A stretch of 64,000 nucleotides of DNA, taken from the NCBI GenBank assembly GCA_001600495.1, contig BCKE01000058.1, forward strand, positions 182,341 to 246,340, read 5' to 3'. The notes under the pieces were generated by a model. That model was given only the letters and a program-made list of their open reading frames with translations. It ran no database searches and was not told where the DNA came from. The DNA is from Pilasporangium apinafurcum. Its lineage: Eukaryota; Oomycota; Peronosporomycetes; Pythiales; Pythiaceae. Each line of letters opens with the position of its first letter. The stretch's first letter is position 1. Below are positions 33,258-43,700 of this stretch, piece after piece. The position numbers and the translations under genes were made by a program.

Positions 33258-34835
33258 ATGTCGAAGACAGCGAGTTCGAGCACTACGCTGCTTCTGGTGA
33301 CCGGTCTGCTGAGCCTCAGTCTTGCGGCGGTCGGCTACTTTTATTTGCAAGGCAACGCGCAGTCCACGAGCAAGAAACCTGTGGATAAAGATGACAAAAC
33401 TACGCCTAGTGAGAAAAGTAAAGAGAAAGTGAAACAAGAGATGAAGACTAATCAGATAACTCAGAATGTGACCGGACTGAGTGGCACAGTCAATAGTGGT
33501 GACAATGACAGAACGCAGACGACCACTAAGACGGTCAAGAAGATCACAACCACTACCACCACGACGTTGAAGGATGGTGTGGTCGTGGATAGACAAGCAA
33601 CAGTGGTGGAAAGTGCGATGGTATTGCCACAATCACCAAAGCACACCGCGAGTTCAAAGATTGTGGCGGAAGAGAGCGTATCAGTGGCAGCGCCTTTGCA
33701 TCAAGAGAGCCCTAAAAAGGTCGCAATGCCTCCAAAGAATGAACAATCGCCTGTTGGTGATCGTAATCCAGCGCCATCAACGGAAACGACGGTCGAAATC
33801 CCCAAGGTAGTGGAAAGTCCAAAGAAAATAGACAGTCCAAAGACAGTAAGCAGTCCAGAGCAAGTACCGGCTGCTGCTTCACCGAAAAAGGAAGATGCTG
33901 TTCCTGATGTTGCTCGGAAATTGGAAGAAGAACTGCTTGCTTCACAAGTTGTCGAAGAAGTTGCAACGGAATTTGTGGAGGAAGTTGTTGTCGAGGCCAT
34001 TGAAAAGGTAGAATTAAAGATCGAAGACGATCAAGAGGAGTATGTGCAAGTCGATTTGACGCAATCGATGGAAACGCTTCGTGATGTCGTGCCTGTTGCG
34101 TCAACCCCAGAGCCAGAGAAACAAAATCATACTCCTCCGTCGTCTCCGATCAAAGTAATGAGTCCACAAAAGCATGCCTCGCGTAAGAATTCGAATATGT
34201 CCGTGAAATCCATTGAGGATGATGTTCAGGAAGCATTAACGCCTCCCGTCTCTCCCACCAACGTTGCCAGTAGTTCGTCGTCACTAAAGACTGAGGAAGA
34301 TGAAGTATCTGCCGATGCAGTTGCTCTTCCTGTTGAAGTGAAAAGTCCAGAAAAGCCGCTTTCCCGTAAAAACTCGAATGATTCTGAGAAATTAACAAAG
34401 GAAGTAGTAACTCCACCAGCGTCTCCTGTGAAAAACGCGAGTGCTCCATCGTCTCCAAAGGCTGACGAAGCAGAGGTTCCTGTTCCAGCAAGTGAAGATA
34501 AAGTAGAGGCTACGGTTGTAGCAGCTGACGAAGAAGCAGACGCTACCGTCGATGCGGAGTCTTCCTTTGTACAAAGTCCGCAAAAGACTCTCTCCCACAA
34601 CGAGTCGAATGTATTGAGTAATCCAACACCTCCTCCATCTCCAGAAAAGAAATCGAGTGCTCCACTATCCACGAGTGTTGAAGTGAGCGAAAGCACCTCC
34701 CCTGTTTCAAACCCTACTACTACAGAAAATAATGATGCAGAGGAAGAATCGAATTCTCCTCATGCAGAAGCTGCAGCCGCTCCAACTACCACCAAGAAAT
34801 CAAAGAAGAAGAAGAAAGGCAAAAAGCGTCATTAA
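33258..34835 (+). CDS. Single-pass membrane protein with repeated phospho-site tail, tandem paralogue B
   Basis: Single exon, 525 residues from the ATG at 33258. The N-terminus aligns with paralogue A: TTLLLVTGLLSLSLAAVGYFYL (about 9-30), then a Lys/Asp-rich stretch. The tail is disordered and has many SPKK/SPEK motifs. From about residue 301 to 485 there are three imperfect units of 45-77 residues. Each begins (M/K/Q)SP(Q/E)K, continues with SRKNSN (degenerate SHNESN in unit 3) and contains TPPxSP, followed by a Ser-rich and an acidic part. RKNS looks like a basophilic kinase site and TPPxSP a proline-directed site; these are sequence impressions only. The C-terminus is a run of Lys (KKSKKKKKGKKRH). 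No catalytic domain. I do not recognise the family; the pair probably arose by tandem duplication. Confidence 0.8.
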   Translation: MSKTASSSTTLLLVTGLLSLSLAAVGYFYLQGNAQSTSKKPVDKDDKTTPSEKSKEKVKQEMKTNQITQNVTGLSGTVNSGDNDRTQTTTKTVKKITTTTTTTLKDGVVVDRQATVVESAMVLPQSPKHTASSKIVAEESVSVAAPLHQESPKKVAMPPKNEQSPVGDRNPAPSTETTVEIPKVVESPKKIDSPKTVSSPEQVPAAASPKKEDAVPDVARKLEEELLASQVVEEVATEFVEEVVVEAIEKVELKIEDDQEEYVQVDLTQSMETLRDVVPVASTPEPEKQNHTPPSSPIKVMSPQKHASRKNSNMSVKSIEDDVQEALTPPVSPTNVASSSSSLKTEEDEVSADAVALPVEVKSPEKPLSRKNSNDSEKLTKEVVTPPASPVKNASAPSSPKADEAEVPVPASEDKVEATVVAADEEADATVDAESSFVQSPQKTLSHNESNVLSNPTPPPSPEKKSSAPLSTSVEVSESTSPVSNPTTTENNDAEEESNSPHAEAAAAPTTTKKSKKKKKGKKRH

Positions 34836-35059
34836 GCGCGTGTTTGTTCCTTTCGCATCTGACGTTTCATCGTTGTCCCTATTTGACGATGGATTAGAGC
34901 AGAATTGAGAAAAAAACAAGAGCGTACTTATTCGTTTTGTAGTAATCAGGGAAAACAAGTGGAAAGTTCATGGAAAGCAGCGTTACAATACATATTTAAT
35001 GCTAATCGATGAACACGAGATAACAATAGCTAGCCAGATGCAATAGTATGAATGCTTCA

Positions 35060-35853
35060 TCACACATACAGAAGGGTGGATTTTGGAAGATGTAGAAATT
35101 CACGAGCACTGGGATCATCTGCCACACTGGGGATTACGAGCAAATTGTGAAGGAAGACTTGAAGCTCATTCTTTCGCCTCGTCAAGAAGTCAGGATTGAG
35201 ATCTCGACACCAAAACGTTTTCGGAGGCTGCAAAGAAAGTACTTGTGTCAGCACCGTATAATAGTGTAAATAGGAGTACTCATATCCGTGTGGCGGCTTA
35301 CCAAGTCAGGCAAACGTGATCCTGCTTTATTTCGCACGCTACCAAGTGCAATGAGTATAGCCAGCCTGTCAGTTCCATCAGTACACAGAAATCAACAGAC
35401 TGAAAGCTAGTAAACTATGACAGCTTACCTCCATCGGAGATTGTCAAACTCACTAAAGCGGCGCAAGACAGTCCAGTGCTTCTTGCCGTTTTGCACTTGC
35501 AGTTCATATTGCGCGAATTGGTCTTCATGGATACGATATCCGATAATCGCGACCGTGAAGTAATCCGGTCCTATTTTTAAGCACAAAGTCTCAATATTTC
35601 CACCGAGATAATACCAAAGCCACTACTGGCTGACCAAATAGAAAAAGGGTCGGCGACAGGTCAAAGCGACGTACCGAAACGCGTCGACCAGACTCTCTCC
35701 GGAAGATACACAAGCGCCATCCCTCTGTTCGTTCAGCGCTTCTAGGTTCGTGATCTTTTCGGATATGAGTGCGTGGCTATTGACCATCATTCGAAAATTT
35801 GTCCCACCTGTGACCGTTCGAATCAGAATCAGAAAAGATACGTTATCGGCCAT
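35060..35853 (-). CDS. PX-domain phosphoinositide-binding protein
   Basis: Four small exons give 189 residues: 35853-35710, 35622-35429, 35365-35302 and 35227-35060. The last three joins are well supported. They read PDYFTVAIIGYRI, HWTVLRRFSEFDNLRW, then a LPDLPPKTFW loop and RRKNELQVFLHNLL. That is a complete PX domain: the RRFSEF arginines, the PPK loop and the following basic residue are the usual PI3P-binding features. The first junction is uncertain; I use donor GTATCT and acceptor CAGTAG, and the stronger GTACGT donor at 35682 would break the frame. No other domain is present, so this may be a stand-alone PX protein. It shares a 254-bp divergent promoter with the myosin gene. Confidence 0.75.
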
Positions 35854-35883
35854 CTCTTTTTCTCCAATAAAAATTCATTTTTC

Positions 35884-35952
35884 CAGTTTTACAATGTATC
35901 ATTGGCTATAATATCAAAACTTTTTATCCAATAAAAATGATACAATTTTGGG
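35884..35952 (+). promoter_or_regulatory. CCAAT-containing hairpin and direct repeat in the PX/myosin promoter
   Basis: Within the 254-bp divergent promoter, TCCAATAAAAAT occurs twice (near 35864 and 35928). TGTATCATTGG near 35896 is partly complementary to the AATGATACA near 35936, so the stretch could fold into a hairpin. Whether it regulates the two genes is unknown. Confidence 0.35.
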
Positions 35953-36107
35953 TAATTTATTTCTCCTTCCCTTCTCTATGTGTGTAACAAGTCTGCGCAA
36001 GAGAACGAGCCGACGAAGCAAAGAAAGAAGAGCGCGAAGAGGTATACAGTTGTTCTTTGGGTGAGAGGAAATTAACGCGTGAAAACGCACCCACAGAAAA
36101 GATATAG

Positions 36108-39100
36108 ATGCAAGTGTATGTGCGTCGGCGCGATGCCGGCGACTATGAATGGCAGCCCGGTAAAGTGGTGCAGCGCCTGGAAACAACAAAAGAGCGGTCA
36201 ATACCCGCGGTCGTGGTCCAACTTCATGATGGAACCCGTGTGGAAGCCAACGAAGAACAGGATGTCTTGATGGCGAACGAGCTCCCGCTGGACCAAACAC
36301 TTGCGGACGTCGACAATCTGGACGCACTTTGCCATCTTCATGAACCTGCGTTTGTCGATTATTTACAGCAACGGTATGCGGTTGACCAAGTGTATTGCAA
36401 ATCAGGTGCTGTGCTCATCGCTGTGAACCCATTCAAAGACATTGCAGGGTTGTATGACATGGATGCATTCAAAAAAACATTGGTGCAGACCGACAGTGAT
36501 AGCAACGATAGTGCATCAGCTGGATCGACGGTACCGCCGCATGTCTTTTCCATTGCGGAAAGTGCATATCGATCCATGCGGCGACGGCAAAGCGGCAGTA
36601 CTGTTGACAGCAACACCACACGAAATCAAACAATTCTTGTAAGCGGTGAAAGTGGTGCAGGGAAAACGGAGACGACGAAATTTATCATGAACTACCTCGC
36701 AGCTACCGGCAAAAGATCTTCTAGTCCTGTTAGTAGCCCAAATTCCAGAGGAGGTCGAAGTGGAAGCCGATTACTGAGCGCAAATCCAATTCTGGAATCA
36801 TTTGGGAACGCGCGAACACTCCGGAATAACAACAGCAGTCGGTTTGGGAAGTTTGTACGCATGTTTTTCGAGGGCCATGAACTGGATGATCACTTGACCA
36901 TGGCGGGGACAGCAGTAGAAACATATTTATTGGAGAAAGTCCGTGTCGTGCATCAAACAGAAGGTGAACGGAATTTTCACATTTTTTACGAGCTGCTTAC
37001 AGGAGCAAATATCGACATGAAGGCAAAGCTCCATCTCCAGAACATGACAATAAAGGATTTCCAGTATGTACGGGAAGGCAAGTGTTTTCAGCGAAACGAT
37101 GGTGTCCAAGACTCGAAACAATTTGAATTGGTGATGCAGTCGATGCAGATACTTGGGTTTACGATGGTTGAGCAACAATCTATTTGGAAGATCCTGAGCG
37201 CATTGCTTCATTTGGGAAATGTGCTGTTTCTCCCATCCAGCGATGATGAAGATGAGAACAACGGAAATCCTGCATCTCAATGTCGTTTAGCCCCAAATTC
37301 ACCGTCATCACGTTCGTCGCTGGAACATTTGCAGCTTGTAGCTGAACTGTTTGCTGTGGACCCAGATCTTCTTCTTTCAGCGCTGACGACTCGAACAATA
37401 AATGTAGGTGGAGAATCCTTTCAAACTAATCTTAGTCAAGTGCAGTGTGGAGATGCTCGTGATGCCATGGCGAGGTCACTGTATAGCTTTTTATTTCAAT
37501 TCCTTGTGTCGAAAGTGAATGCTGCTTCTCCTCTTCAGCGATCAGCGTTGTCGACAGAAGGGGACACCTCGTCGTCATCACCATGTATTGCTGTCTTGGA
37601 TATTTTTGGCTTTGAAGAGTTTGAAGTGAACCAATTTGAACAATTTTGCATCAACTACGCGAACGAAAAATTACAGTTTCAGTTTATCCAAGACATCCTG
37701 TTAACTGAACAGCAAGCTCATATCCAAGAAGGAATCCAGTGGCACACTGTGGATTATCAAAACAATTCTTTGTGTTTAGAGATGCTCGAGCAACGGCCGA
37801 ACGGGATTTTCTCACTACTTGATGAAGAATGCGTCATTCCAAAAGGAAATGACTCCAGTTTTGCCCGTAAAATGTACATGCGACTGCAGAAACACAATCA
37901 TTTCAGCGCGTCACGGAAAGACGAAGTCGACTTCGCGTTTCAAATCCATCATTATGCTGGACCAGTCCGATATCACGCGCAAGGATTTTGTGAAAAGAAC
38001 AAGGATCAGCCAAATCCTGAGCTCTTTAGCGTCCTGGATGAGAGTAAAGATTGCCACTTACACGAGCTGTTTCAGTTCTTCAAGGAGAGCGAGACTCAGC
38101 AACAAGCGCAGCCAAAATTGCGTCGCCGATCATCAGTTATTAGCGCTGTTGGCATTGGGTCGCAGTTCAAGCAACAACTTGCTAGTCTATTGGACACGGT
38201 TCAGCACACTCAGACCCATTATATTCGATGCATTAAGCCGAACGACCAAAACACAAGTGATCACTTTGATATGCACAAAGTGGCGCTTCAATTGCGATAT
38301 GGCGGTGTGCTGAAGGCAGTCGAGATTATGCGGCAGTCATTTCCTGTCCGGATGGCTCATGTAGAATTTGTCAAGCAATACCAGTTGCTTGTACCCAGTA
38401 AACAGCGCGAGAACCAAACAGTTGTGGATCTTGTGAAAAATTTGAAACTTGAGCAAGTAGAGGTTGGGAAAACTCGTGTATTTATAAAGCAGCAAGCGTT
38501 CGATGCGCTAGAAAAACGACGAGAGCAGATGGTCAAGACATCAGCAACCAAAGTGCAAAGCATTTGGAAAGCAAAGCTACAACAGCGACTGTATCGAAGA
38601 CAATTGTATGTACTGTGGAGTGTACAAGTGCGGTGGAAAGCATTACTCGAGAAAAACAAACGGAAGCGTCGTCGGAACAATGCAATTATCCTCCTGCAGC
38701 GTGTTATTAGGACATGGCTGCAAAAACGACGACATTGCCACGTGAATGCTGCCATGATGATACAACGAGCTGTTCGACAATGGTATCGGAAGCAAGTGTC
38801 GTTCAATACTATACGTACTTCGTTTGCTAATCCCGAGAGGACCACAGATCGTGCAGCAAGTAACTCATACGTTTCGTATCGCGAAGAGCCAAAACGAAAT
38901 TTGGTGTCCACATCGATGGAGGATCCAGTAGAAGACGATTCGAATGCGACGGCGTCAGTTGGGACAAGTTCGTATTTAGACGATATGTATGATGATTTGC
39001 CAATGGAAGCAAAGTTGATGGCCGTGTTTGGACGCAGAGAAAGTATTAGCCACCATGACATGGAAAATGCAACGCTGTCTGGGGCTTTGGAAGAATTGAA

Positions 39101-40103
39101 GCGTCTTCGTCGACGTGCAGAGGTTGCTGAGGCTGCTTTGGTTCAACTGGCAAACGGCGGACATGTGACTGGTGATAATGTATTGCAGCCACCATCTCTG
39201 GTGACAGATCTCTCGTTCAGGTCACTCGGCGGTGATATGGGTGGTATGATCAAGTCGCTTAATCGTCGAAGTCGACACGGTGGCGGTGGGATTGTAATGG
39301 ATCGATTTGGAAATACATTTTTGCATCATGCGGTGATTAATGGGGATGTAGAGCGTACATGCGCCCTGTTAGTGACTGATGCAAATGGACCAGAAATGCT
39401 GCGACAAGCTGAGAACCAGCGTGGCTTCACTCCATTGCATATGGCTGTACAGAGCGGCAATAGTGAAATAGTAAGCCTGTTTTTCCGGCCAGACGTACTG
39501 CCTCATCTTGATCTGAATGTCAGTGATCGCGATGGTAACACGGCGTTGCACTTGGCGACACAGCTCAACGACGAACTGGCGGATCGCATCATGGAGCTCC
39601 TGCTGTGTTTTGGTGCTGACTCTAATGCAGCCAATTTCCTCAAGCAAACGCCATTGCATCTCTGCGCGATGATTAAGCGCAATGGTTTGGCGAATCTTGA
39701 GCTGATGCAGAAGCTCTTACGCTATGAGAGTGATCCACAAAAGACCGATTTTTTGAAACGAACGCCGCTGCACTATTGTATGGAGAAGGGCATGGAAGAA
39801 GAAGCTATTGTGCTGATGCGCCATGGTGCCGACATGAACATCCCTGACGGTGAAGGCGTTCGTGTGGTCACTCACCCAAAAGCAACAAAACTGTTGCAAT
39901 ATCTTTATGTGACACCTTCGTGGATCCCTGACGGTGATGTGGACGCCTGCATGGTGTGTCTTGAGGAGTTCCCCTTCTTCTTTTCGCGGAAATATCATTG
40001 TAGCCGCTGTGGCCGTGTCTGCTGCTCGGATTGTTGCCCTACTAGTTCATCCTGGAATGGCCGTTTCTGCTTTGACTGCAAGCATTACCAGCATACGGCG
40101 TAA
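36108..40103 (+). CDS. Unconventional myosin with IQ motifs, ankyrin repeats and FYVE finger
   Basis: Single exon, 1331 residues. The motor domain covers about 60-800: P-loop GESGAGKT at 180-187, switch I in NNNSSRFGKF, switch II DIFGFEEF from D498, and the converter with KTRVFIK. Loops are expanded by Ser-rich inserts (SPVSSPNSRGG and a Glu/Asp/Ser insert near 375). About three IQ motifs follow (about 815-895: TKVQSIW, IILLQRVIRTW, MMIQRAVRQW), then a short coiled coil (about 990-1020). Ankyrin repeats lie at about 1065-1255, with TPLHMAVQSGN, TALHLATQLND, TPLHLCA and TPLHYCME. The C-terminal FYVE finger (about 1272-1328) has CMVCLEEF, RKYHCSRCGRVCCSDC and FCFDC. The motor looks active. Inferred: moves PI3P-positive endosomes on actin. 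Known: oomycetes have myosin classes with unusual tail domains; I cannot assign the class number. Confidence 0.95.
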   Translation: MQVYVRRRDAGDYEWQPGKVVQRLETTKERSIPAVVVQLHDGTRVEANEEQDVLMANELPLDQTLADVDNLDALCHLHEPAFVDYLQQRYAVDQVYCKSGAVLIAVNPFKDIAGLYDMDAFKKTLVQTDSDSNDSASAGSTVPPHVFSIAESAYRSMRRRQSGSTVDSNTTRNQTILVSGESGAGKTETTKFIMNYLAATGKRSSSPVSSPNSRGGRSGSRLLSANPILESFGNARTLRNNNSSRFGKFVRMFFEGHELDDHLTMAGTAVETYLLEKVRVVHQTEGERNFHIFYELLTGANIDMKAKLHLQNMTIKDFQYVREGKCFQRNDGVQDSKQFELVMQSMQILGFTMVEQQSIWKILSALLHLGNVLFLPSSDDEDENNGNPASQCRLAPNSPSSRSSLEHLQLVAELFAVDPDLLLSALTTRTINVGGESFQTNLSQVQCGDARDAMARSLYSFLFQFLVSKVNAASPLQRSALSTEGDTSSSSPCIAVLDIFGFEEFEVNQFEQFCINYANEKLQFQFIQDILLTEQQAHIQEGIQWHTVDYQNNSLCLEMLEQRPNGIFSLLDEECVIPKGNDSSFARKMYMRLQKHNHFSASRKDEVDFAFQIHHYAGPVRYHAQGFCEKNKDQPNPELFSVLDESKDCHLHELFQFFKESETQQQAQPKLRRRSSVISAVGIGSQFKQQLASLLDTVQHTQTHYIRCIKPNDQNTSDHFDMHKVALQLRYGGVLKAVEIMRQSFPVRMAHVEFVKQYQLLVPSKQRENQTVVDLVKNLKLEQVEVGKTRVFIKQQAFDALEKRREQMVKTSATKVQSIWKAKLQQRLYRRQLYVLWSVQVRWKALLEKNKRKRRRNNAIILLQRVIRTWLQKRRHCHVNAAMMIQRAVRQWYRKQVSFNTIRTSFANPERTTDRAASNSYVSYREEPKRNLVSTSMEDPVEDDSNATASVGTSSYLDDMYDDLPMEAKLMAVFGRRESISHHDMENATLSGALEELKRLRRRAEVAEAALVQLANGGHVTGDNVLQPPSLVTDLSFRSLGGDMGGMIKSLNRRSRHGGGGIVMDRFGNTFLHHAVINGDVERTCALLVTDANGPEMLRQAENQRGFTPLHMAVQSGNSEIVSLFFRPDVLPHLDLNVSDRDGNTALHLATQLNDELADRIMELLLCFGADSNAANFLKQTPLHLCAMIKRNGLANLELMQKLLRYESDPQKTDFLKRTPLHYCMEKGMEEEAIVLMRHGADMNIPDGEGVRVVTHPKATKLLQYLYVTPSWIPDGDVDACMVCLEEFPFFFSRKYHCSRCGRVCCSDCCPTSSSWNGRFCFDCKHYQHTA

Positions 40104-40703
40104 TGTTACCAAGATAGAAGCGAAAACAATGCACACAACCGAGTAGATAGAAATGGCCATTGAATATGTATAATCCTCGGTGATGAACAGAAAATGGCCC
40201 GAGGATGAACAGGATTGTAGATTATGCATTGTAGTGAGCCAGCACGGAAGGTACAATAGGCATGAACGCCAATATAGAAAGAATAATGCGAAGAAGTGCA
40301 ATCGAAACAAGTGTACGTATGCTTTAAGTCTCATATTTATTCGATACATAATTCATTCTCCAAGCTTAGAGCGATCTATATGGTGAATCAAAAGCCTCGA
40401 GTTTCCATGCTGTGAGTCATACCTTTCGTTTCTGGTCTCTCAGAAATGAATACCGATGCTGTAGGACCTGGATTGCTTGAGCGTAACTGGGGAATGAGTA
40501 CCGAATCGCTGTGATCCTGTAGCAGTCAAAGTTGAAGTGATCAATTCGAAGGTTTTTCTTCTTCTGAGGTTTTTCTATGTTAGGTGCGTTTCTGGGAGGA
40601 AGAAACGCAGAAACGGTCCTGTCGGGTGAGCGACACTCACTCTCAGATTCGCTCACAAGGAAAACAAAAGGAGGACAAGGAGAGCGCGGAGAACGAAGGG
40701 GCA
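40104..40703. other. Intergenic region between myosin and E1
   Basis: 600 bp, no supportable gene. The last 150 bases are purine-rich, with TCACTCTCAGATTC near 40638 as a possible initiator for the E1 gene. Confidence 0.5.
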
Positions 40704-43700
40704 ATGGCGACCGAGACGACGAAGCAACTGGAAAAAGATGCAGGTTTCATGGACAAATACAGTCGACAAATCGGCGCCTTCGGTCTTGAGACCATGGCCA
40801 AGGTATAGACTTAAAAGATATTTTGGGTGGATTTTTGTTGTATCAGAATGGGTTATTCTAATACCAAGTCATTGATTCATTTGTTTGCGGGGTATGTAGT
40901 TGGTGAAGCTCAAGGTATTGATTGTGGGGATGCAAGGTGTCGGCATGGAATGCGCCAAGAATCTCATTCTGGCCGGTCCTCACGCGATTACGCTGCATGA
41001 TGGTACACTCCTTCAATTGATTGGGTACAACTGGATTGATCGAAAAGGATATCTGAAATATACTCTGCTGTGATTGGTTTCATACATGTAGATGGTATTA
41101 CGGAAGCGAAAGATATCGGTGCAAACTTTTTCTTGTCGGAGCAAGACATTGGCACGCCGAGAGCAACTGCCGTTGTTCACAAGGTAAGAAAGCTTCAGGA
41201 TCAAGTTGGTGTTAAAGCATCCCTTGGAGCTCATATCGTTGAGTTTATTTGGACACTATAGCTCGCAGAATTGAACAAGATGGTCACTGTTGCAGTGCAC
41301 GCTGGACCACTCACAGAAGTAGCGGTCAGCAACCACCACGTTGTGGTCTTTACCCACACACGCCGCGACGAGCTACTGCGCTGGAACCGCTTTTGCCGAC
41401 AGCAAACACCCGCGATTGGGTTCATTTTGTGCGATATCCGTGGCGCCATGGGGTATGCGTTTACCGATTTCGGAGACAACTTTGTCTCACATGACGCCAC
41501 AGGCGAAGCACCAATCACGCGCATCATCACGGATATCACGAACGACAAGGACGGCATGCTCTCCATTCTCGGCCCTGACGAAGATGGAAAAATGCACGAA
41601 ATGCCTGATTCGGACCACGATGGCTGGATTGAAATCAGTGAAGTGGAAGGCATGCGACTAAAATCGGACCCAAACAAAAACATCAACAATATGGGCCCAC
41701 GGCGCATTCAGTTTGCGAACAGGAAGGTCTTCCGCAACGGCAAACAGGTCGAAGTGTTTGATCCTTATCGACTAAAAATTGGAGACACGTCGGATTTTAC
41801 TCCGTATGAAGGTGGAGGTATCATGACGCAACACAAGAAGCCGTTTACCTTGCATTTCCGCTCGTTAGATGAAGCGCTTGTGGATCCTGTGACCCCTGGC
41901 GAGTTTGGTTTGATGTTCACCGATGGCGCCAAGTTTGGTCGGGCGGAGCAACTGCATGTCGCGATGTGGAGTTTGCTTGAGTTTGAAGAGCGTCATGGAC
42001 ACTTGCCAGAACCCCACAACGATTCGCATGCCGAAGAGGTTCTTGCGATTGCCAAGAACGGGATTCAACATTTGTCGGATGAAACACGTCTCAAGGGTAT
42101 CAAGCCTTTAGAAATGGAGGAACTTGATGAGGATGTTGTGAAGCAAACAGCTTGGTTTGCGGCAGTGGAATTACACCCTATGGCGGCATTTTTTGGGGGA
42201 GTGATTGCGCAGGAAATTGTTAAATTTACGGGAAAGTTTACTCCATTAAAACAATGGCTGCACTTGGACGCCTTTGAAGTGCTTCCTGATGAACGTCCAA
42301 CGGATGCGCAACCGATCGGGTCCCGTTATGACCATATTATCACCACCTTTGGTCAAGAGTTCCACGAGCGATTGGGCAACATTCGCACGTTCCTCGTTGG
42401 ATGTGGCGCTCTTGGGTGTGAATACTTAAAAAATTTTGCCATGATCGGCCTTGCTTGTGGTGAAAAAGGGTTGGTCACAGTCACCGACAACGATCGCATT
42501 GAAGTGAGTAATCTGAATCGTCAATTCTTGTTCCGTGAACACAACGTGGGGCAACCCAAATCGGTCGCTGCCACAGCTGCAGTTCGTCAAATGAACCCAA
42601 TGCTGAAGGTCAAGGCTTTGGAACAGTTGGTAGCGCCACACACAGAGAATGTCTTTGATGACGACTTCTGGGGGGATTTGGATTTTGTGACAAATGCGCT
42701 GGATAACATTAAGGCACGTCTGTATGTGGACGGCAAGTGTGTTTTCCATAAACTACCCTTGCTAGAGAGCGGCACGTTGGGCACGAAATGCAATGTCCAG
42801 GTCGTGATTCCGTTCCTTACGCAGAGCTATGCGGACGGGCCGAAAGATGCTGAAGATGACAACATCCCGATGTGTACGCTACGTAACTTCCCATCGCTAA
42901 TTGAGCATTGCATCGAATGGTCCCGCGCGCAGTTTGAGGATTTGTTTGTTGCTCCTGCTGCCGAGGCTCAAAAGTTTACCCATGATCGTCAAACTTACCT
43001 AGCCAAGATCAAGCAGTCGACTTTGGAAAATGCGAATCCAAAGGCAGCGCAGGCTGCGATCGTGCAAGAAGTGGAGAGGTTGCGTAGTTTGAAGGCTACG
43101 CTACACACAGCGCGAGGGATTACGTTTGAGAAGTGCATGACCCTGGCTGTGGAGCTCATGACTTCCCGTTTCCGCGATCGCATCTTGCAACTCATTCACA
43201 ACTTCCCAGAAGACCATTTGACGAATTCGGGCGAGAAGTTCTGGTCGGGCGCAAAGCGTTTCCCTCAACCTCTCACGGAATTTGATGCGCGGGATCCGTT
43301 GCAATTGAACTTTGTGCGTGCAACTGCCAACATTTTGGCTGTTTGCTATGGCATTCAATCACCCCCCGAGGTGGAGCTCGTCTCCGTAGATTCCGAGTGG
43401 AGAGATCCAACGACTTATGAAGAACTCGCTCGCAACTATGGTTTTCCAGAATGGAAGCCTTCAGACGAGAAAATTGCAGCCAACTCAGACGAAATCAAAC
43501 AGTTGGAAGAAGAAAAGATCAAGTCGTCGAATGATTCAGACAAGGAAGAATTGATTGCGCTCCTGAACGAGCTGGAGAATCTGGATTTGACGGGGCTGTC
43601 GTTTGAACCGGCCGATTTTGAAAAAGATCAGGATTTGAACTTCCATATTGATTTCATCTATGCTGCCTCGAACTTGCGGGCGCATAACTACCGTATCCGC

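Noticed and set aside
35800-36100. Possible CRISPR-like or satellite repeats in the AT-rich PX/myosin promoter
   Set aside because: Only two short copies of a CCAAT-containing word; no regular spacing, and this is a eukaryotic sequence.
41635-41680. EF hand in E1 (DSDHDGWIEISE)
   Set aside because: The position corresponds to the normal SEVEGM strand of E1 enzymes; the acidic residues are probably a loop variant.
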